From Cristatella mucedo (Eukaryota; Bryozoa; Phylactolaemata; Cristatellidae): a stretch of 64,000 bases of DNA. Position numbers and translations under genes: made by a program. The stretch is from positions 5,316,001 through 5,380,000 of the forward strand of contig WPIO01000024.1 in the NCBI GenBank assembly GCA_009760855.2, in the 5' to 3' direction. The notes below the pieces were generated by a model. It was not told the origin of the DNA and did no database searches. It saw only the letters and a list, made by a program, of their open reading frames with translations. Of the stretch, positions 1-11,502 are shown piece by piece; the first letter of the stretch is position 1; every line of letters begins with the position of its first letter.

Positions 1-18
1 TAGGTCACAGCCACGTCG
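1..18 (-). CDS. Possible start of the next ErbB exon, cut by the window edge
   Basis: On the minus strand two TTTGCAG acceptor-like sites precede the window edge. The second leaves bases 18-1, which read R-R-G-C-D-L in the phase left by the exon at 306-501. A cysteine here would fit continuing domain IV. Six codons are too few to be sure, and this may be chance. Confidence 0.2.
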
Positions 19-305
19 CTGCAAATACGACTGCAAATATGACAGGAAGTTGGAAAATCACATGCATTAAATGGGGCATCGGCAAAGCTACTGCGAATGT
101 ATTGTTGAATACTTGTTACACCCCCACGTTCTTTTCAAGGCACTTGAATTTACTTGCGCCTGGCTTTCTTAATATTCCTCGAGTCAGCCTTGACAGTTCA
201 TTTTATGTAGGGCGGCTGAGGTGCTGGGAAAGCCGACGCAAGCTAAAGCAAGGTGCTAACTCTGGAAGTGATGCTTAACAGAAGCAGCAGCAGCAGCGAG
301 CATAC

Positions 306-501
306 CCGAGGAGTATCGATGTGCCCTGGCAGAGGCGGCCTCGTCGTGCTTGACGCAAAGTGCCCAGCCGGACAACCGACGGAAAAGGGGTCTAGACACT
401 GGGTCACCTTGTACTCCGAGGACTGAGGCAGCCTGCTGACGAGTGCAACGTAGCAGTCCCTACATCCTGCCTCGTTCACCAACGAAGAATTTCCGCTGCA
501 G
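306..501 (-). CDS. EGFR: ErbB receptor exon 10 of the visible set: extra cysteine-rich unit of domain IV
   Basis: This exon probably encodes a further furin-like cysteine unit close to the membrane on the outside of the cell. The minus strand shows a good acceptor (a run of T then CAG), one base completing a glycine codon left by the exon at 11503-11630, then 65 open codons. It starts G-C-S-G-N-S-S and continues G-C-R-D-C-Y, then Q-C-L-D, then G-C-P-A-G-H-F. The spacing resembles the GC-x-G-x...C-x-x-C pattern of ErbB domain IV. I placed the end at a GTATGC donor after D-T-P-R. A CTG run follows it, so the end is less certain. A second AG six bases downstream (exon start 495) would also keep frame. 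Vertebrate receptors go to the membrane soon after this point, so the unit looks extra, as in insect receptors. The intron before it is about 11 kb. Confidence 0.65.
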
Positions 502-1138
502 CTGAAAAAACACTAGGTAAATAATGGCGAGGATGTCAGCCGTTAGCGTAGCCATCCGTTGCTATGCGAGGCACTGTGAGCAACGGTACCAGTGCACGAC
601 GGGGATGGAGATCATTTTGGAGACTTGATCGCTTGAGATACGGATCACCTGCATTTCTCAGCGTCAAGACGGGACCACAGCAGAGGGCGATAGCTGAGAC
701 TTCGGAGATTCATGTGTTGAAAATCACTTACTACAGGTTATGCCAAAAGAATTGAAGAACAAAAACGTACTCAATCGGGACCAGGGAGAAAACAAGGTTT
801 AACTTGATCACTGGCCTAATGACCTAACCACTCACCAACCGAATATCCATAGGACGTGTTACACATGTCGGCTGCAAACTGGGTTAGCATAATTTCTCCT
901 TTTAAGTATAGCATTTCATAAAAAACAGAAAACGCAACCAACAAAGTGCGACATTCGAGCCAGGTCCCCGAGATCAGCTAAGAATATACCTGTTCGTGCC
1001 TTCGACGAACGTATCGCCTAGACAATTCAAAATGGGTTACCGGTCCACTTCAGTGACTTTCCATGACCAGTCGCTCAGCACAAGCAAATGCAAACACAAA
1101 CAAACAAACAAGCAAATCAATTTAAACATATATACTAT
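502..1138. other. Intron sequence, nothing recognised
   Basis: I see no coding similarity, SINE or LINE segment here. Short open frames exist but have no family resemblance. Confidence 0.6.
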
Positions 1139-1142
1139 ATGT

Positions 1143-1194
<52 letters not shown>

Positions 1195-1225
1195 CAACTA
1201 TGCACATATATAAATATATATATAT
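1139..1225. repeat. TA then TG microsatellite
   Basis: A run of TA dinucleotides passes directly into a run of TG dinucleotides, followed by a shorter interrupted ATATA stretch. Confidence 0.9.
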
Positions 1226-2179
1226 GTATGAATGATTTTCCTACCCCTATCTATTTCGTAAGTCAAGCCTGAGTGTATATGTACTACCTATTGTCCTGTA
1301 ATGTATTTTCACGTGCAAATCCATGCAGCCAGACAGAATACGTGTACGGAGATTCTTGCAGCTCATCCAGAGCCTACGCGGCTTTCGGTAGGCATGCGTT
1401 AGCCACCAGACTTCGTCCCACGCAAGAAGAAGAAAGTGAGAAATAATAGATGCTATACTAATAGATATGCTATAACAATAGAATGCTATAATAATAGATG
1501 GGCAGTTGAGGTAGTGAGTAACGAGGAGGTTTCAGTTCAGGTAGTCTTTAGTAGCCGAGGAATGGAACAGCTACTTTGCTTTCCTTAGACAATCTGGAGC
1601 GTACGGAGGCTCACACTGATGCTGCAATTCGTCTACGTATGACGGAGCTAGGCCAGCCGGCTGGTTCGAGAGTAAGGGTAAGAGCTTTGATCCCAGGGCG
1701 TAGCAAGGGCGGGGGAGGAAGCATAGGTTCCCTAACGCCAAGGCCAAGTGGGCGCAAAAAAAAATGAATTTTGCATATATTTCAAAACAAATTTCATGCG
1801 AGAATTACTATCGTGATTTCAAGCAAGTCCTTCTTTCAATGGACTTGGCTATTGCTGGCTGAGCTAGTTAAGCATGTCTACAGACTTCGACCAAGCTGTA
1901 GCTTGACGCTCTGGCGGTGCACACGCGACGACACGGGAACACCGAAAGTGCTTCAACCACCGTTTATTCGGCTTGTTCTAGCAGCGCAAAAATCGCACGG
2001 CCGTTCACACCTCAGTCGTCGTTCTAACAGCCTTTCCTGTCCACTCGCCCCACCCTGCCTGCAAAATGCGTCGCGTCGAGGACGAGACCTGCTTGCTACG
2101 CCACGATAAGGACTAGCCGGCGTGCACCAGCTGAGCTCCGACACACTATTAGACCGCACAAGATGGGCTTAGTGGCTGC
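1226..2179. other. Intron sequence, nothing firmly recognised
   Basis: A short patch near 1440-1500 repeats an AATAGATGCTAT-like motif. The rest shows no gene or repeat family I can name. Confidence 0.55.
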
Positions 2180-2640
2180 GAAATGGCAATATAGCAAACG
2201 TCCTGTCTGGCCACTTGTCAGCTGTCCAAAATAGAATACTGTCCAGAAATGAGAAGACCATTTTTGTAAACTGTGATAACCGCACCTTGAACCAGGCAAA
2301 AGTTCTTGCTGCATGTCAAGATTCCGTTGTCATTACCTTTTTTGGAACAATAGACTTATTGTTTTTTCAATCAACTCAGAGGTTGTAAAACTGAAGAAAG
2401 CCTTAGACTTCACTGTCAAACGCGACTCTGCAATAAGGTGGAGTGCAAGAGTCGAAGCTATCAGAGTTGGACTGAACAGCATTGCAGGTCATTTGGAACG
2501 ACTGCACGAGGACGCAGGTGGAGCACTACCAGCAGAGAGTAAAGCCGGCAGTCTCATAGATTGTATTTTGAACAATACATTTTTGGCCGTGTTTCTCCTT
2601 TGGTACAGCACCACTTTAGCTTTTCTGCTCTATTGAGACT
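2180..2640 (+). pseudogene. hAT-type (ZMYM1/DUF4371-like) transposase fragment
   Basis: Forward-frame translation gives N-I-A-N-V-L-S-G-H-L, V-Q-N-R-I-L, F-V-N-C-D-N-R-T-L-N and F-F-G-T-I. This order is typical of the catalytic core of animal hAT transposases related to ZMYM1. After a stop near 2385 the reading shifts frame to L-D-F-T-V-K-R-D-S-A-I-R-W-S-A-R-V-E-A and L-L-W-Y-S. That matches the R-W-S-A-R block further on in the same family. Both ends are missing, including the zinc-finger and C-terminal dimerisation parts, so it is a dead cut-and-paste transposon remnant. The family B LINE begins just after it. Confidence 0.65.
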
Positions 2641-2679
2641 TTGGTGCAGCATCTTATGGAAAATCGACAGCGTTCAGAT

Positions 2680-4378
2680 AAGACCAAATTATAAACGAAT
2701 TAACTTCAAAGACTCAACAGCCTCGTATGATCTCTATTCTCTTGAAATTGAGCTATCTGCTTCTTTGGAAAAAGAGGTCGTCCCCAAGTCCTTCAAATCG
2801 GCAGTCATTAGACCCATACTTAGGAAGCCTGAATTAGAAATACAGGTCGTTGCAAACCATCGCCCAGTTTTCCTTCTTCCTTTCTTGTCAAAGATTATTG
2901 GAAAAAATTGTTGCTAAGCAGCTGGTTGAGCATGTTAAAGAGAATTAAATGTCTGGAAAATTTCAGTCAGGCTTCAAAAGGCAGCACTCCATTGAAACTG
3001 CTCTCCTCCGTCTTAAAATTGACATTCTACGCGGTAATGATGACGGGAATGTCACTCTCCAAGCTGTGCTATAACTGCCAGCTGCATTCGACACCATTGA
3101 TCGCGATGATCTACTTGAGCGATTGAGAACAAATATATTTGTCTGGCAGACGAGACACTGGCGTGGTTTAAATAGTACTTGTCTTATCATGTTCAATCCG
3201 TGTCGTGTGGGGGTCAGGTCTCACACACGAGACGGGTAACCTGTGGAGTCCCTCAAGGGTCTGTACTCGATTCCTTCATGTCATCCTTTTAACCTCAACC
3301 ACTGGGAAAAGTGGTTAAGGCCCATGAAATATGGTATTACTTTCATGCTGATGAGACTCAGCTATATTTGTCATTCAAACCGTCGGAATCGCTGCAGCAA
3401 CTGACAAACTTAACGCTTGCTTGTCGACATTCAATCCTGGATGTCGGAAAAATACTAGAAAGTTAATGAGGATAAAAACTAACTGCTGCTCATAAGACAC
3501 CCTAATTGTGGTGCTGGATTAAAAGGAGTTGCTCTTCTAATAGGCGATGCGGTTGTGCGACCATCGCCACACGCTCGAAATTTAGGTGTCGTTTTCAGAG
3601 CTGCCTCAATTTTAAAAGCACCTTTCAGAAGACTGCCATCACGTTGGCTCCCTATCTAATATTAGGACCTGTCTTCTACAGTGGCTTGCTAAAAATGTAA
3701 CTAGCTCCTTAGCTCTGTCTCGGCTTGCTTATTGTAATTCCCTTTTGGCCGGGCTGCCAAAGAAAGCTAACAGGCCACTGCAGCTGACTATGAATATGGT
3801 TGCAAGTCTAGTCTTCAAGTCTCAGAGATTTGAGCACGCGTCTCCTTTGCTAAAAGAGCTAGGATGAATGCCGGTTGAGCAACGGATACAGAGCAAAGTT
3901 CTTAAGCTGACCCACAAGGCCCGTCACGGCTTGGCTCCTTCGTACCTAGCTGAACTGCTGCATCAGTTTCAGCATGTTCGCACCCCCAGGTCCTGTGTGG
4001 ACAATCAATGAGCCTTTTCATTCCTCCACTTAAAGACAGTTGGTGACAAAAGCTTTAGCTCTGCAGGCCCTAGACTATGGAAATCACTTCTACAATTCTC
4101 ATGCAACGACAACTACGCTCCTGCTGCCGACTATTGCTCATCCTTTTCAGCAGTCCTGAGTTGCTACTTCCATGCTGCTCATTACCTCAACTGCTCTCCT
4201 GACTCTGCTATGCTTCCCACTTTCTCTTTGTCGCGTGAGACGAAGTCTGTGGGCTACTGAATGCGTATGGAAAGCCACTTAGGCTGTGATTGTACTATAC
4301 ATAACTCTCCTGTGTAACCCCCATATAGTTTTGTTCGCTTTGTGAAGTTACATACGGATACATTACAGTACATTAGAT
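2680..4378 (+). mobile_element. Family B LINE copy B1, reverse transcriptase to 3' end, decayed
   Basis: This is a non-LTR retrotransposon fragment with many frameshifts and stops. It includes the start of the reverse transcriptase (V-P-K-S-F-K-S-A-V-I-R-P-I-L, L-L-P-F-L-S-K-I-I), an A-F-D-T-I-D palm motif near 3090, and H-A-D-E-T-Q-L-Y near 3345 where an active copy would have a Y-A-D-D-like box. The 3' end has the family B signature (GTTGCGTGAGACGAAGTCTG-like block, then GGATACATTACAGTACATT). The endonuclease part is absent. Family B is probably in the L2/CR1 group, judged from the motifs only. Confidence 0.8.
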
Positions 4379-4450
4379 CAAGACTTCGAGAAGACTTGTG
4401 CCAGAAATCACTACTAGATGCCAAAAGGAGTTGTGTGTGATTTTCCAGGA

Positions 4451-4520
4451 ATTAATAATTATAATAATAATAATGCACGCGATAAAGTGCCCTCAGAGTA
4501 GTCAATCTACCAAGGGTCAC
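4451..4520 (-). mobile_element. Family A LINE 3' tail only
   Basis: An (AAT)n run is followed by the reverse complement of the family A terminal stem (AAAGTGCCCTCAGAG...). Only about 70 bases are present, so it is a severely 5'-truncated copy or a tail-only derivative. Confidence 0.7.
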
Positions 4521-5654
4521 AGATACCTGGTGAACTCTCTCACGATGTTGGTCTTAAGACAGAGGAGGCAATTTAAAGAATAGTTAAGGTCAGCACAGAC
4601 TATCCCGTCAATAGATTATAACTAGGTTCTCTCTTTTCATAAGCCATGACGCTAAAGTTGATTTCCTGCTGGAAGTTGAGAAGCATCATAAGAAACTTGA
4701 CCAGACCTAACTTCGCCAGCAATGTCAATATCTTAGAAGCTTTCATTGTTCAGGCGTTGATAGATCAGAGCTGTACAACGAAATACGTAATTGTAAAATA
4801 CTTATCACACTCCACGACTCTGCAATAAGGACACCCTTAGAAGTCGTGTATTTCATGTTTAGTCATGGCGATGAGGAATTTTCTAATTTGCGATTGGCTT
4901 TGCAAGTTCTTCTCGTCATAGTTGCATCAGCTGCCAGTTGTGAACTTTCCTGCCGTTAGAAACCTGAAGATAGTTGTGTCTTAGGTGAGAGCATCGATTG
5001 AGCGAGATCGACTCTCTTACTTGGCCTTGTTCAGCATAGATAAATAAATGCTGGTAAATAATGAATTTGAAACTGTAATAGACTAGTTTGCCACGTTCAA
5101 GGTACGCAAATTAACCCAAGTTTGAGCTATGAAAACTACTGTGTACCTACATAGCAGCACATAGGGTAGGGGGTATAGGTCGCTTAAGCTTAGACAGGTA
5201 TCGGATGCTTTGGCCAGCTCCACAAGAGGCCTTCTTATAGAAACGTTGTGAGATTTAAGTCAATTGTTTAGGACAGTACATAAATTCTGAGCACAAGGTA
5301 ACGTTCACGAAACGTCCCCTGTTAGAAATACAAAGTCTTTTAGCCTAGCCACATATTAGGGGTGACACATGAGTAGCAGATACTTTGGATTGCCATTAAG
5401 CTTTGGGAAATTCACCGACATCCGGGATTGAATGTCTGCAAAGTATTCATTCACTAGTTTACCAGTAGGTACAGTGAAACAAAGTGCTGCCGTAAAGCAC
5501 TATTCGTCAGTCAACGGTCGAGAAAAACATCAGGTTTAATAAAGCAGCTGACAAACAGGACGTGGATTGAACCAACTAAAGACAAAAAGTAAGCCATACA
5601 AAGGTTCAATATATAGTAGTAATAAATGATTAATATTAACTAAGCAAACATCAC
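4521..5654. other. Intron sequence, nothing recognised
   Basis: AT-rich sequence with no convincing coding or repeat similarity by eye. Confidence 0.55.
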
Positions 5655-5852
5655 TTGACTTGCTAACATTCGATCCTGGATGTCGAAAAATGTCTTAGAA
5701 ATAAACGACGATTAAAACTGAACTGCTGCCAATAGAAAACCCCAAGCCTGTAGCAGGATTAGATTGCTTTGCTCTTCTAGGGGATGTCATTGTGCGACTA
5801 TCGCCGTGTGGTCGAAACTTAGGAAGCGTTTTCAACAACTGCTTAAATTTTG
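5655..5852 (+). mobile_element. Family B LINE copy B2, left part
   Basis: This aligns with the region just before the 3' third of other B copies (ACATTCGATCCTGGATGTCG and GGATGTCATTGTGCGACTAT blocks). The copy is interrupted at 5852 by family A element A1 and resumes near 8769. Confidence 0.8.
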
Positions 5853-6834
5853 AAATAATAATATTAATAATAATGCACTTGTTAGAGCGCCCTCAGAGAA
5901 CTCAATCTCTTTCTGGGTGCTTTAAATTTGCTGCACAGGGAAATCCAATTGAATGGTTAGTAATATCATGCTTGATGAACAACATGAATAACATGGTTAG
6001 GGGTGACATGCACAGGATCAGCATGAAAATGTGGTTAGTGGCAAAATAAACGGTGTCAGCACGCATAAGCACATCAAGGACGAATCACATGGACCCACTA
6101 AATGATGACCTAAATAGGCGTGTTTGTAAGTTCCTTTTAAATGTGGTCAGGTCAGGGGGTGTTCTGAAGCAAGTTGGGAGTGAGTTCCAGGTTTTGGGAG
6201 CATACGAACTATATGCACGGTCTCCAAAGATTTTGAGGTTTGTACGAAGTAATGGTAGACTGTTGGATTCCGAAAAGCGAGTGGTACGATGCTGGCCAGG
6301 AGGGGAGTAGATCTGACAGATAGGAGCAAAAGAATGAAGTGACCTAAAAGTGAGCGACAAAACCTTGAAGTCGATCCGTTGCTTGACTGCTAGTCAGTGC
6401 AGGTCGGCGAGGAGTGGTGTGATATGGCAACTGCGACGCTCACGACAGATAAGCCTAGCTGCAGAGATTTGCACCAGCTGCAATCGCCTGATCGCACACG
6501 CCGGTAGGCCAGTAAGCAGTGAGTTGCAGAAGTCGAGACGGGAGGTCACGAATGCATGGACAAACTTAGACGTGGTACCCTTATCTAAATAAGCCCGGAT
6601 TTAAGCGATGTTATGTAGCTGAAAGTAGGTGGATTTGACTGTGGAGCTAATGTAGCCGTCTAACAAGAGGTCACTTTGGAATATAACACCTAGATTTTGA
6701 GCTGATTCAACAGGAGATATGCTGCCAGAGCCAATGTTGTACGTCCGCCTTTCTAAATTCTCAATCACACTGGGTTTACCCATTGCTAGTAAGTTAGTGT
6801 TTTCATCGTTTAGTTTTAGAAAATTAGCTGCCAT

Positions 6835-7872
6835 TCATGTGCGGCTGTCATCAATTCCTGCGGCAAGTGAGTTGAGAGGATTTGAGGTGCTCGAAGGCTG
6901 AGAGGGATCAAAGAAAATATACAATTGAGTGTCATCCGTATGGCGGTGAAAGCCTAGATTGTGCTTGGCAATCACATCAGCAAGAGGGAGAGTATAAACC
7001 ATAAAAGAACTGGACCTAGCACGGAGCCCTGAGGTACCCCATATTTCAGAGGTATGTCTTTGTACATTCACGTCAATGCTCTGGTGTCTCCCACTGAGAT
7101 AGGACCTGAACCATTGCAGAGCAGTTCCAGTGATGCCCAGGCGAGATGAGAGGCGCTTTAGAAGAACTTTGTGATCGACAGAATTAAAAGCTGCCGAAAG
7201 ATTGAGCAAAACAAGCAGAGACACTCTACCTATGTCTGCATTCCTTAGTCGGTCGTTGTATACCCTAAGCAATGCTGACTCTGAGGAGTAATTACCTCTA
7301 AAGTCAGACTGGAACTTACTAGCAAGGTTTGAATTTTTGATATATGAGTTCAGCTGGTCCACCACAACCCGTTCCACTGTCTTTGATAGGAAAGGGAGAA
7401 GGGAGAATGGGCGGTAGTTGCTCAAGTTCTCTTGGTCTAGTGTCGCTTTCTTGAGAAATGGCCTGACTGCAGCTTTTTTGAAAGGTGCTGGGACATGACC
7501 TGAGGCTGATGACATATTAACGATATTAGTTATGCATGGCAGCAGCAGATCAATGCAACGTAGGAGCAGGACAGTGGGAGCAGCGTCCAGAGGACTTGTT
7601 GTCTTATTTGATCGTGATACGAACGTTAAGACTAGATCACTAGTGGCCTGCTTAAATGTAGACATTGAGGTGCAGCCAGGAATCAGAAAACAGCAATCTA
7701 GTGTGGATGTTGTCATCGCAGGGATGGACTCCCTGATCTTATCTATCTTCTGCACAAAGGATCTAGAGAAGCTACCAGCTAGATCATCACAAGGATCGTC
7801 AGGTAAGGAGATAATCTGAGAGGGTATGAGGAGATGGTTGATCGTCGACATTAGCATTTTTGGATTGTGCAT
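6835..7872 (-). pseudogene. Reverse transcriptase domain of LINE A1, inactivated
   Basis: This is a 345-codon open stretch inside A1. It contains L-L-P-F-L-S-K-T-V-E-R-V-V near its middle, then L-S-A-A-F-N-S-V-D-H-K-V-L-L, W-F-R-S-Y-L-S-G-R, and H-T-D-D-T-Q-L-Y near the end. These are reverse transcriptase motifs in the usual order. The first catalytic aspartate of the palm (the D of A-F-D) is replaced by asparagine. A local frameshift destroys the P-Q-G-S-V-L-G block, so no active enzyme is expected. Confidence 0.85.
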
Positions 7873-7970
7873 TTGTGATTCAACAATGTTTTTATAGAAG
7901 CTAGACTTGGCCTCTGCTAGGATCTATTGGTACGACCTACAGTAGTCTTCATATGCCTGTCGATGGACAG

Positions 7971-8489
7971 TCAGTCCCGATCTTTGGTATGCTTTTCAAG
8001 CTTGAGCCTAATAGACCTGGCTAGTTTAATGTCTGTGGTAACCCATAGGCCGTCTGGGCGAGGGCGTACAGTACGCTTAGTCAGAGGTGCAAACTCGTCG
8101 AGCGGTTCAGCTAGTGTCGTTTTGTAGCTATCTACCAATGATGACAGATCGGAGGGAGGACTGAGCAGCAGAGGTGAAGCAGATATTCTCGCACGGACGC
8201 CATTGATGCCAAGGGTCTTGAGGTTTCGCAATTCACAGGTGATTTCAAAGGAGGAGGCGGGCACACACTGTAGAATGAACGAGATCTGCATGTGGTCAGA
8301 TAAGCAGGAATTGGTAATAATTGGTGATGAGAAAGTGTAGTTGTATGAGAAAATCTGGTCCAGTATGTGACCCTTGATGTGAGTAGGGCCATGCACGTGA
8401 GCCACAAGAGACAACGAGTCAGTCAATGCACAAACTTCCCTGCTGAAAGCGTCAGGTAAGTTATCAAAGTGAACGTTGAAATCACCCAT
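7971..8489 (-). pseudogene. Endonuclease (APE-type) domain of LINE A1, fragment
   Basis: This open stretch holds M-G-D-F-N-V-H-F-D at its start, then G-H-I-L-D-Q-I-F and C-L-S-D-H-M. These correspond to conserved C-terminal motifs of APE-type LINE endonucleases, which nick the target DNA to prime reverse transcription. An upstream piece of the same domain lies at 8771-8559 in another frame, so the domain is broken by a frameshift and truncated at the 5' end. Confidence 0.8.
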
Positions 8490-8768
8490 AACGAGGCAGG
8501 ACCAATTTCTTGCACACAGAATCGAAATGAGATTGGATAAATCTGAGATAAAAGAGGATTAGGTACCTAGTGGGCGATTGACTACTGGCACTATCACTAG
8601 CTTGTTTTCGGATGAGAGCAAGAGAATTGATTCAAACGACTGCTTCAAGGGTACTGCAAATGGCTTGAAGCTGAATTTCGAGTGCACGATAACAGCAGCG
8701 CCACCTCCAGCTTTGATTGATGTATGGTTGTGAAGGAACGAGAAACCAGATTGGGTGAAAGCTTCATA

Positions 8769-9507
8769 CACATGACTGCTAATACAGCTAACTATGCCGT
8801 ACGATCCCTATCTAAGATTAAGAAATGTCGTCCACGGTAGCTTGTAAACAATTAAACTAGCTCCTTAGATCTGTCTCGGTTTGATTATTGTAATTCCCCT
8901 TGTGCTGGGATACCGAAAAAAGCGACTAGGCCACTGCAGATGACTATGAACACTGCAAGGCTAATGTGCAAATCCCAGAGGTTTTAACACGTGTCTCCTT
9001 TGCTAAAAGGGCTAGGACTGGGGCTTTGCTAGCTGCCGCTTGATCAACGGATGCAGATTTCTTATGCTGACTCACAAGGCCTGCCACGGCTTGGCGCCTC
9101 CTTACCTAGTTGAGCTGCTGCACCTGTTTCAGCCTCCTTGTAAAGACAGTATGGTCAATAAATTAGCTTTTCCATTCTTTCGATTACAGGCCGTTGGTGG
9201 AGGAAGCTTTAGCTCTGCAGATTCTAAACTGTGGAACTCGCTTCCACGATTCTTATGCAAAGGCGGCTTCTCACCTGCTGCCGACTATGACACATCCTTT
9301 CCAGAGGTCTTGAGCTGCTACTTCCATGCTACTTACTACCTCGATTGCTCCCCTGACTCTGCAATGCTTCTCACTTACTCTTTGTTTCGTGAAAAGAAGT
9401 CTGTTGGCAACCAAATGCCTAGCGATAGCTGCTATTTTTGTGAGTTTGCTAGATCACCCACATAGTATTAGTAGCTATGTAGAGGTACAGATGGAGATAC
9501 AATTCTT
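8769..9507 (+). mobile_element. Family B LINE copy B2, right part
   Basis: The B2 alignment resumes at GACTGCTAATACAGC and runs through the C-terminal coding block to a degenerate tail ending AGATACAATTC. A frame at 9040-9465 contains the block L-T-H-K-A-C-H-G-L-A-P-P-Y-L, equivalent to L-T-x-K-A-R-H-G-L-A-P in other copies. Confidence 0.8.
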
Positions 9508-9954
9508 ATAAATCTTAATGCCAGCGGCTTCTCTCACGACCAGCTGCAGCCTATGTGGCCTAGGCAGGAGAATATTAGGGTAGGTGCACGTGACGTTCAG
9601 CCAATCAGTGGTAATCTGTAGCTCCAAAACTAAATGTGCTGTCCCCAGCCATCCAGATTGGTAATGAAGGTCGGGGCTGTAGGGGGGGGGGGGGGGAGAT
9701 CGCTCACTGTCGGATACGCACGCTGGCTGTAAAGCGAATTCAGCCAACAAATACAGGAGGTTCTGACGGTATGAACCCCAAAGAAAACTGAGTATCTTCA
9801 GCCTGGAAGTGATATTCCGAGAACAGGCCGAATTAGTTGCTCGGCGGTTCAGTATTAATCGAGGTCAGCAAAAGACTGAGGCCCATTTTGGGAATCCTCT
9901 TGTGACTGGTTGCGTGGATGAGACTTAACCCTTAAGTGAAACGGATTTACAATA
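9508..9954. other. Intron sequence with a short poly-G run
   Basis: A run of about 16 G lies near 9682-9697. I recognise nothing else. Confidence 0.55.
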
Positions 9955-10400
9955 ATAGGGCATTTTGGAATGAAATACCGTCCGTGCCTCGTCTGCCAGT
10001 CCGATCGTTGTTTTCAATCGTATGCGTAGAATTTCGTGATCAAAGAGTCGAAGGGAAATAAGATATTTAGCAGGGACAAGGATTTGAAATTCCCGTTATC
10101 AATTTCGACTACAACGTGAGTGGCTCTACGGAGGTGAGCAGTTTCGGAGGACTGATGTCGCTTGAATCCCGATTGAAAGTTTTATATCCGCGGATTCATT
10201 CTTTAATTGTGCACCAGATGCTTAGCAACCATTTTCCCAAGAATCTTCGCGGATAAAAAATTGTTGGAAGCAAAGCAACAGTTTTCAATCCAGGCGTCTA
10301 AGTATCGATCTAACGCTAGCAGAGTCCAAGCATTACTGCCCGTTGGACGAAAGCCAATATATAAGATAGCAGAAAAATCGCTTGCCAACTTTGTGGGACA
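9955..10400 (-). mobile_element. Diverged family B-like LINE fragment (reverse transcriptase)
   Basis: On the minus strand, one frame ends in S-A-K-I-L-G-K-M-V-A-K-H-L-V, which matches the L-S-K-I-I-E-K-I-V-A-K-Q-L-V block of B copies. Further along, 9970-10050 matches the F-D-x-x-x-H-x-x-L and GGCAGACGAGGCAC region. The copy is old and carries many changes. Confidence 0.6.
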
Positions 10401-10547
10401 CCACTACCCGGATAGTTAATGGTTCTAAGGACGAGTGTAAGCTTTTTTCCGTTTCAGAAATTGCCCATCGAAAGTAGTATTTTTTCAGTCGCAACCAGCA
10501 ACATTCCGCGAGAGATTTCCAAGGTTTCTGCTTGCGATGTGACTACC

Positions 10548-10627
10548 ATAATAATATAACAATAATAATAAGACATTTGCTATAGCACCCTTGGCGAACT
10601 CAGTCTCCTTCTAGGCACTCTGCACTA
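10548..10627 (-). mobile_element. Family A LINE 3' tail only
   Basis: An (AAT)n run plus the reversed terminal stem (TAGCACCCTTGGCGAACTCA...). About 80 bases, with no upstream LINE sequence. Confidence 0.7.
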
Positions 10628-11502
10628 GCCAGACCAACTGCTCTGAATAGAAATGAATAGCAGCAGCTGTAAAAAGAGAGGTGGAAAATGCAGAACAACT
10701 ATGGTAAGGCCGAGGCAGCTGGGACAGCCTGCCTCCCGGGGTGGGTGGGATTTCTGCACGTTAATGCAGAGGGAAAAAAGTGAACACAGAGAGCCGGCAC
10801 CACCAAGCTGCCACTAGCACCCACAACGACTGGTGATGGGCAAAGCGCATCAGAGTGTTGCCAATGGTGACACTGATATGCTGCATGTGCCGCTGAGAGC
10901 GCCCTGTAGGTTTCACGTTAAAGTGTCATCGGAGGTAGCTTGCCGTGCAGGCGTCCGCTCTGCCACCGGCCACTCTGCCAACAGCCACAGCAGTAATAAA
11001 GTCTAGGATTACATTTTACCCATAGCCAAAAGTACTTCTCGGCTAACCCTTATCTCAACCCTTGCCACATAATGTTTAGAACTACAGGCTAGGCGCACAG
11101 CAAGCCAGACGTAGAGGCGTGAGCCAGCTGCAACGAATTTATGCTTAGAGTGGTAATTTTCAACATTTACTTAGAATCAGCTATTGTCTCAGATGAAATA
11201 GCGGTCAGACATATTAATCTGGTTCAAGTCGCAAGAATGAATAAGTGGATTTTTTTCCCATGGATAACAGTAAACAGGAAATAGGTAAAGTCTTACATGA
11301 AGCTGTCTATTTTGGCACACTGGTTCGGCAAGATTGTTAAATATGCAATCATTCTCTTTTCACAGCATGAGCAAGCCTACAGGGCGAAGATGCTCGCCTT
11401 TGACGAAGGCGATCTCAAGCAATGAGGCTATGGGATGAATAAAGATAGAAATTAAGTTCTCTTAGGGTGCTGCACATATTGACAATATTAGTTTGCACTC
11501 AC
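10628..11502. other. Intron sequence, nothing recognised
   Basis: Moderately GC-rich at 10650-10990 and AT-rich after that. I see no domain or known repeat. Confidence 0.5.

Larger units (their letters stand above)
5853..8768 (-). mobile_element. Family A LINE copy A1 (L2-like), most complete copy, endonuclease to 3' tail
   Basis: Read from right to left, it starts inside the endonuclease (around 8770-8560, with the A-G-G-G-A-A-V block). It continues through the M-G-D-F-N-V-H-F-D and S-D-H catalytic motifs (8489-7971), then a reverse transcriptase frame at 7872-6835. Further C-terminal pieces are at 6834-6601 and 6360-6085. The 3' end near 5853-5935 has the L2-type stem and an (ATT)n tail. 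It is dead: the palm motif reads L-S-A-A-F-N-S-V-D-H where L-S-A-A-F-D is expected, the YADD-like box is H-T-D-D, and the P-Q-G-S-V block is shifted out of frame. The 5' end is truncated at the junction with copy B2, into which it is inserted. Confidence 0.88.
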
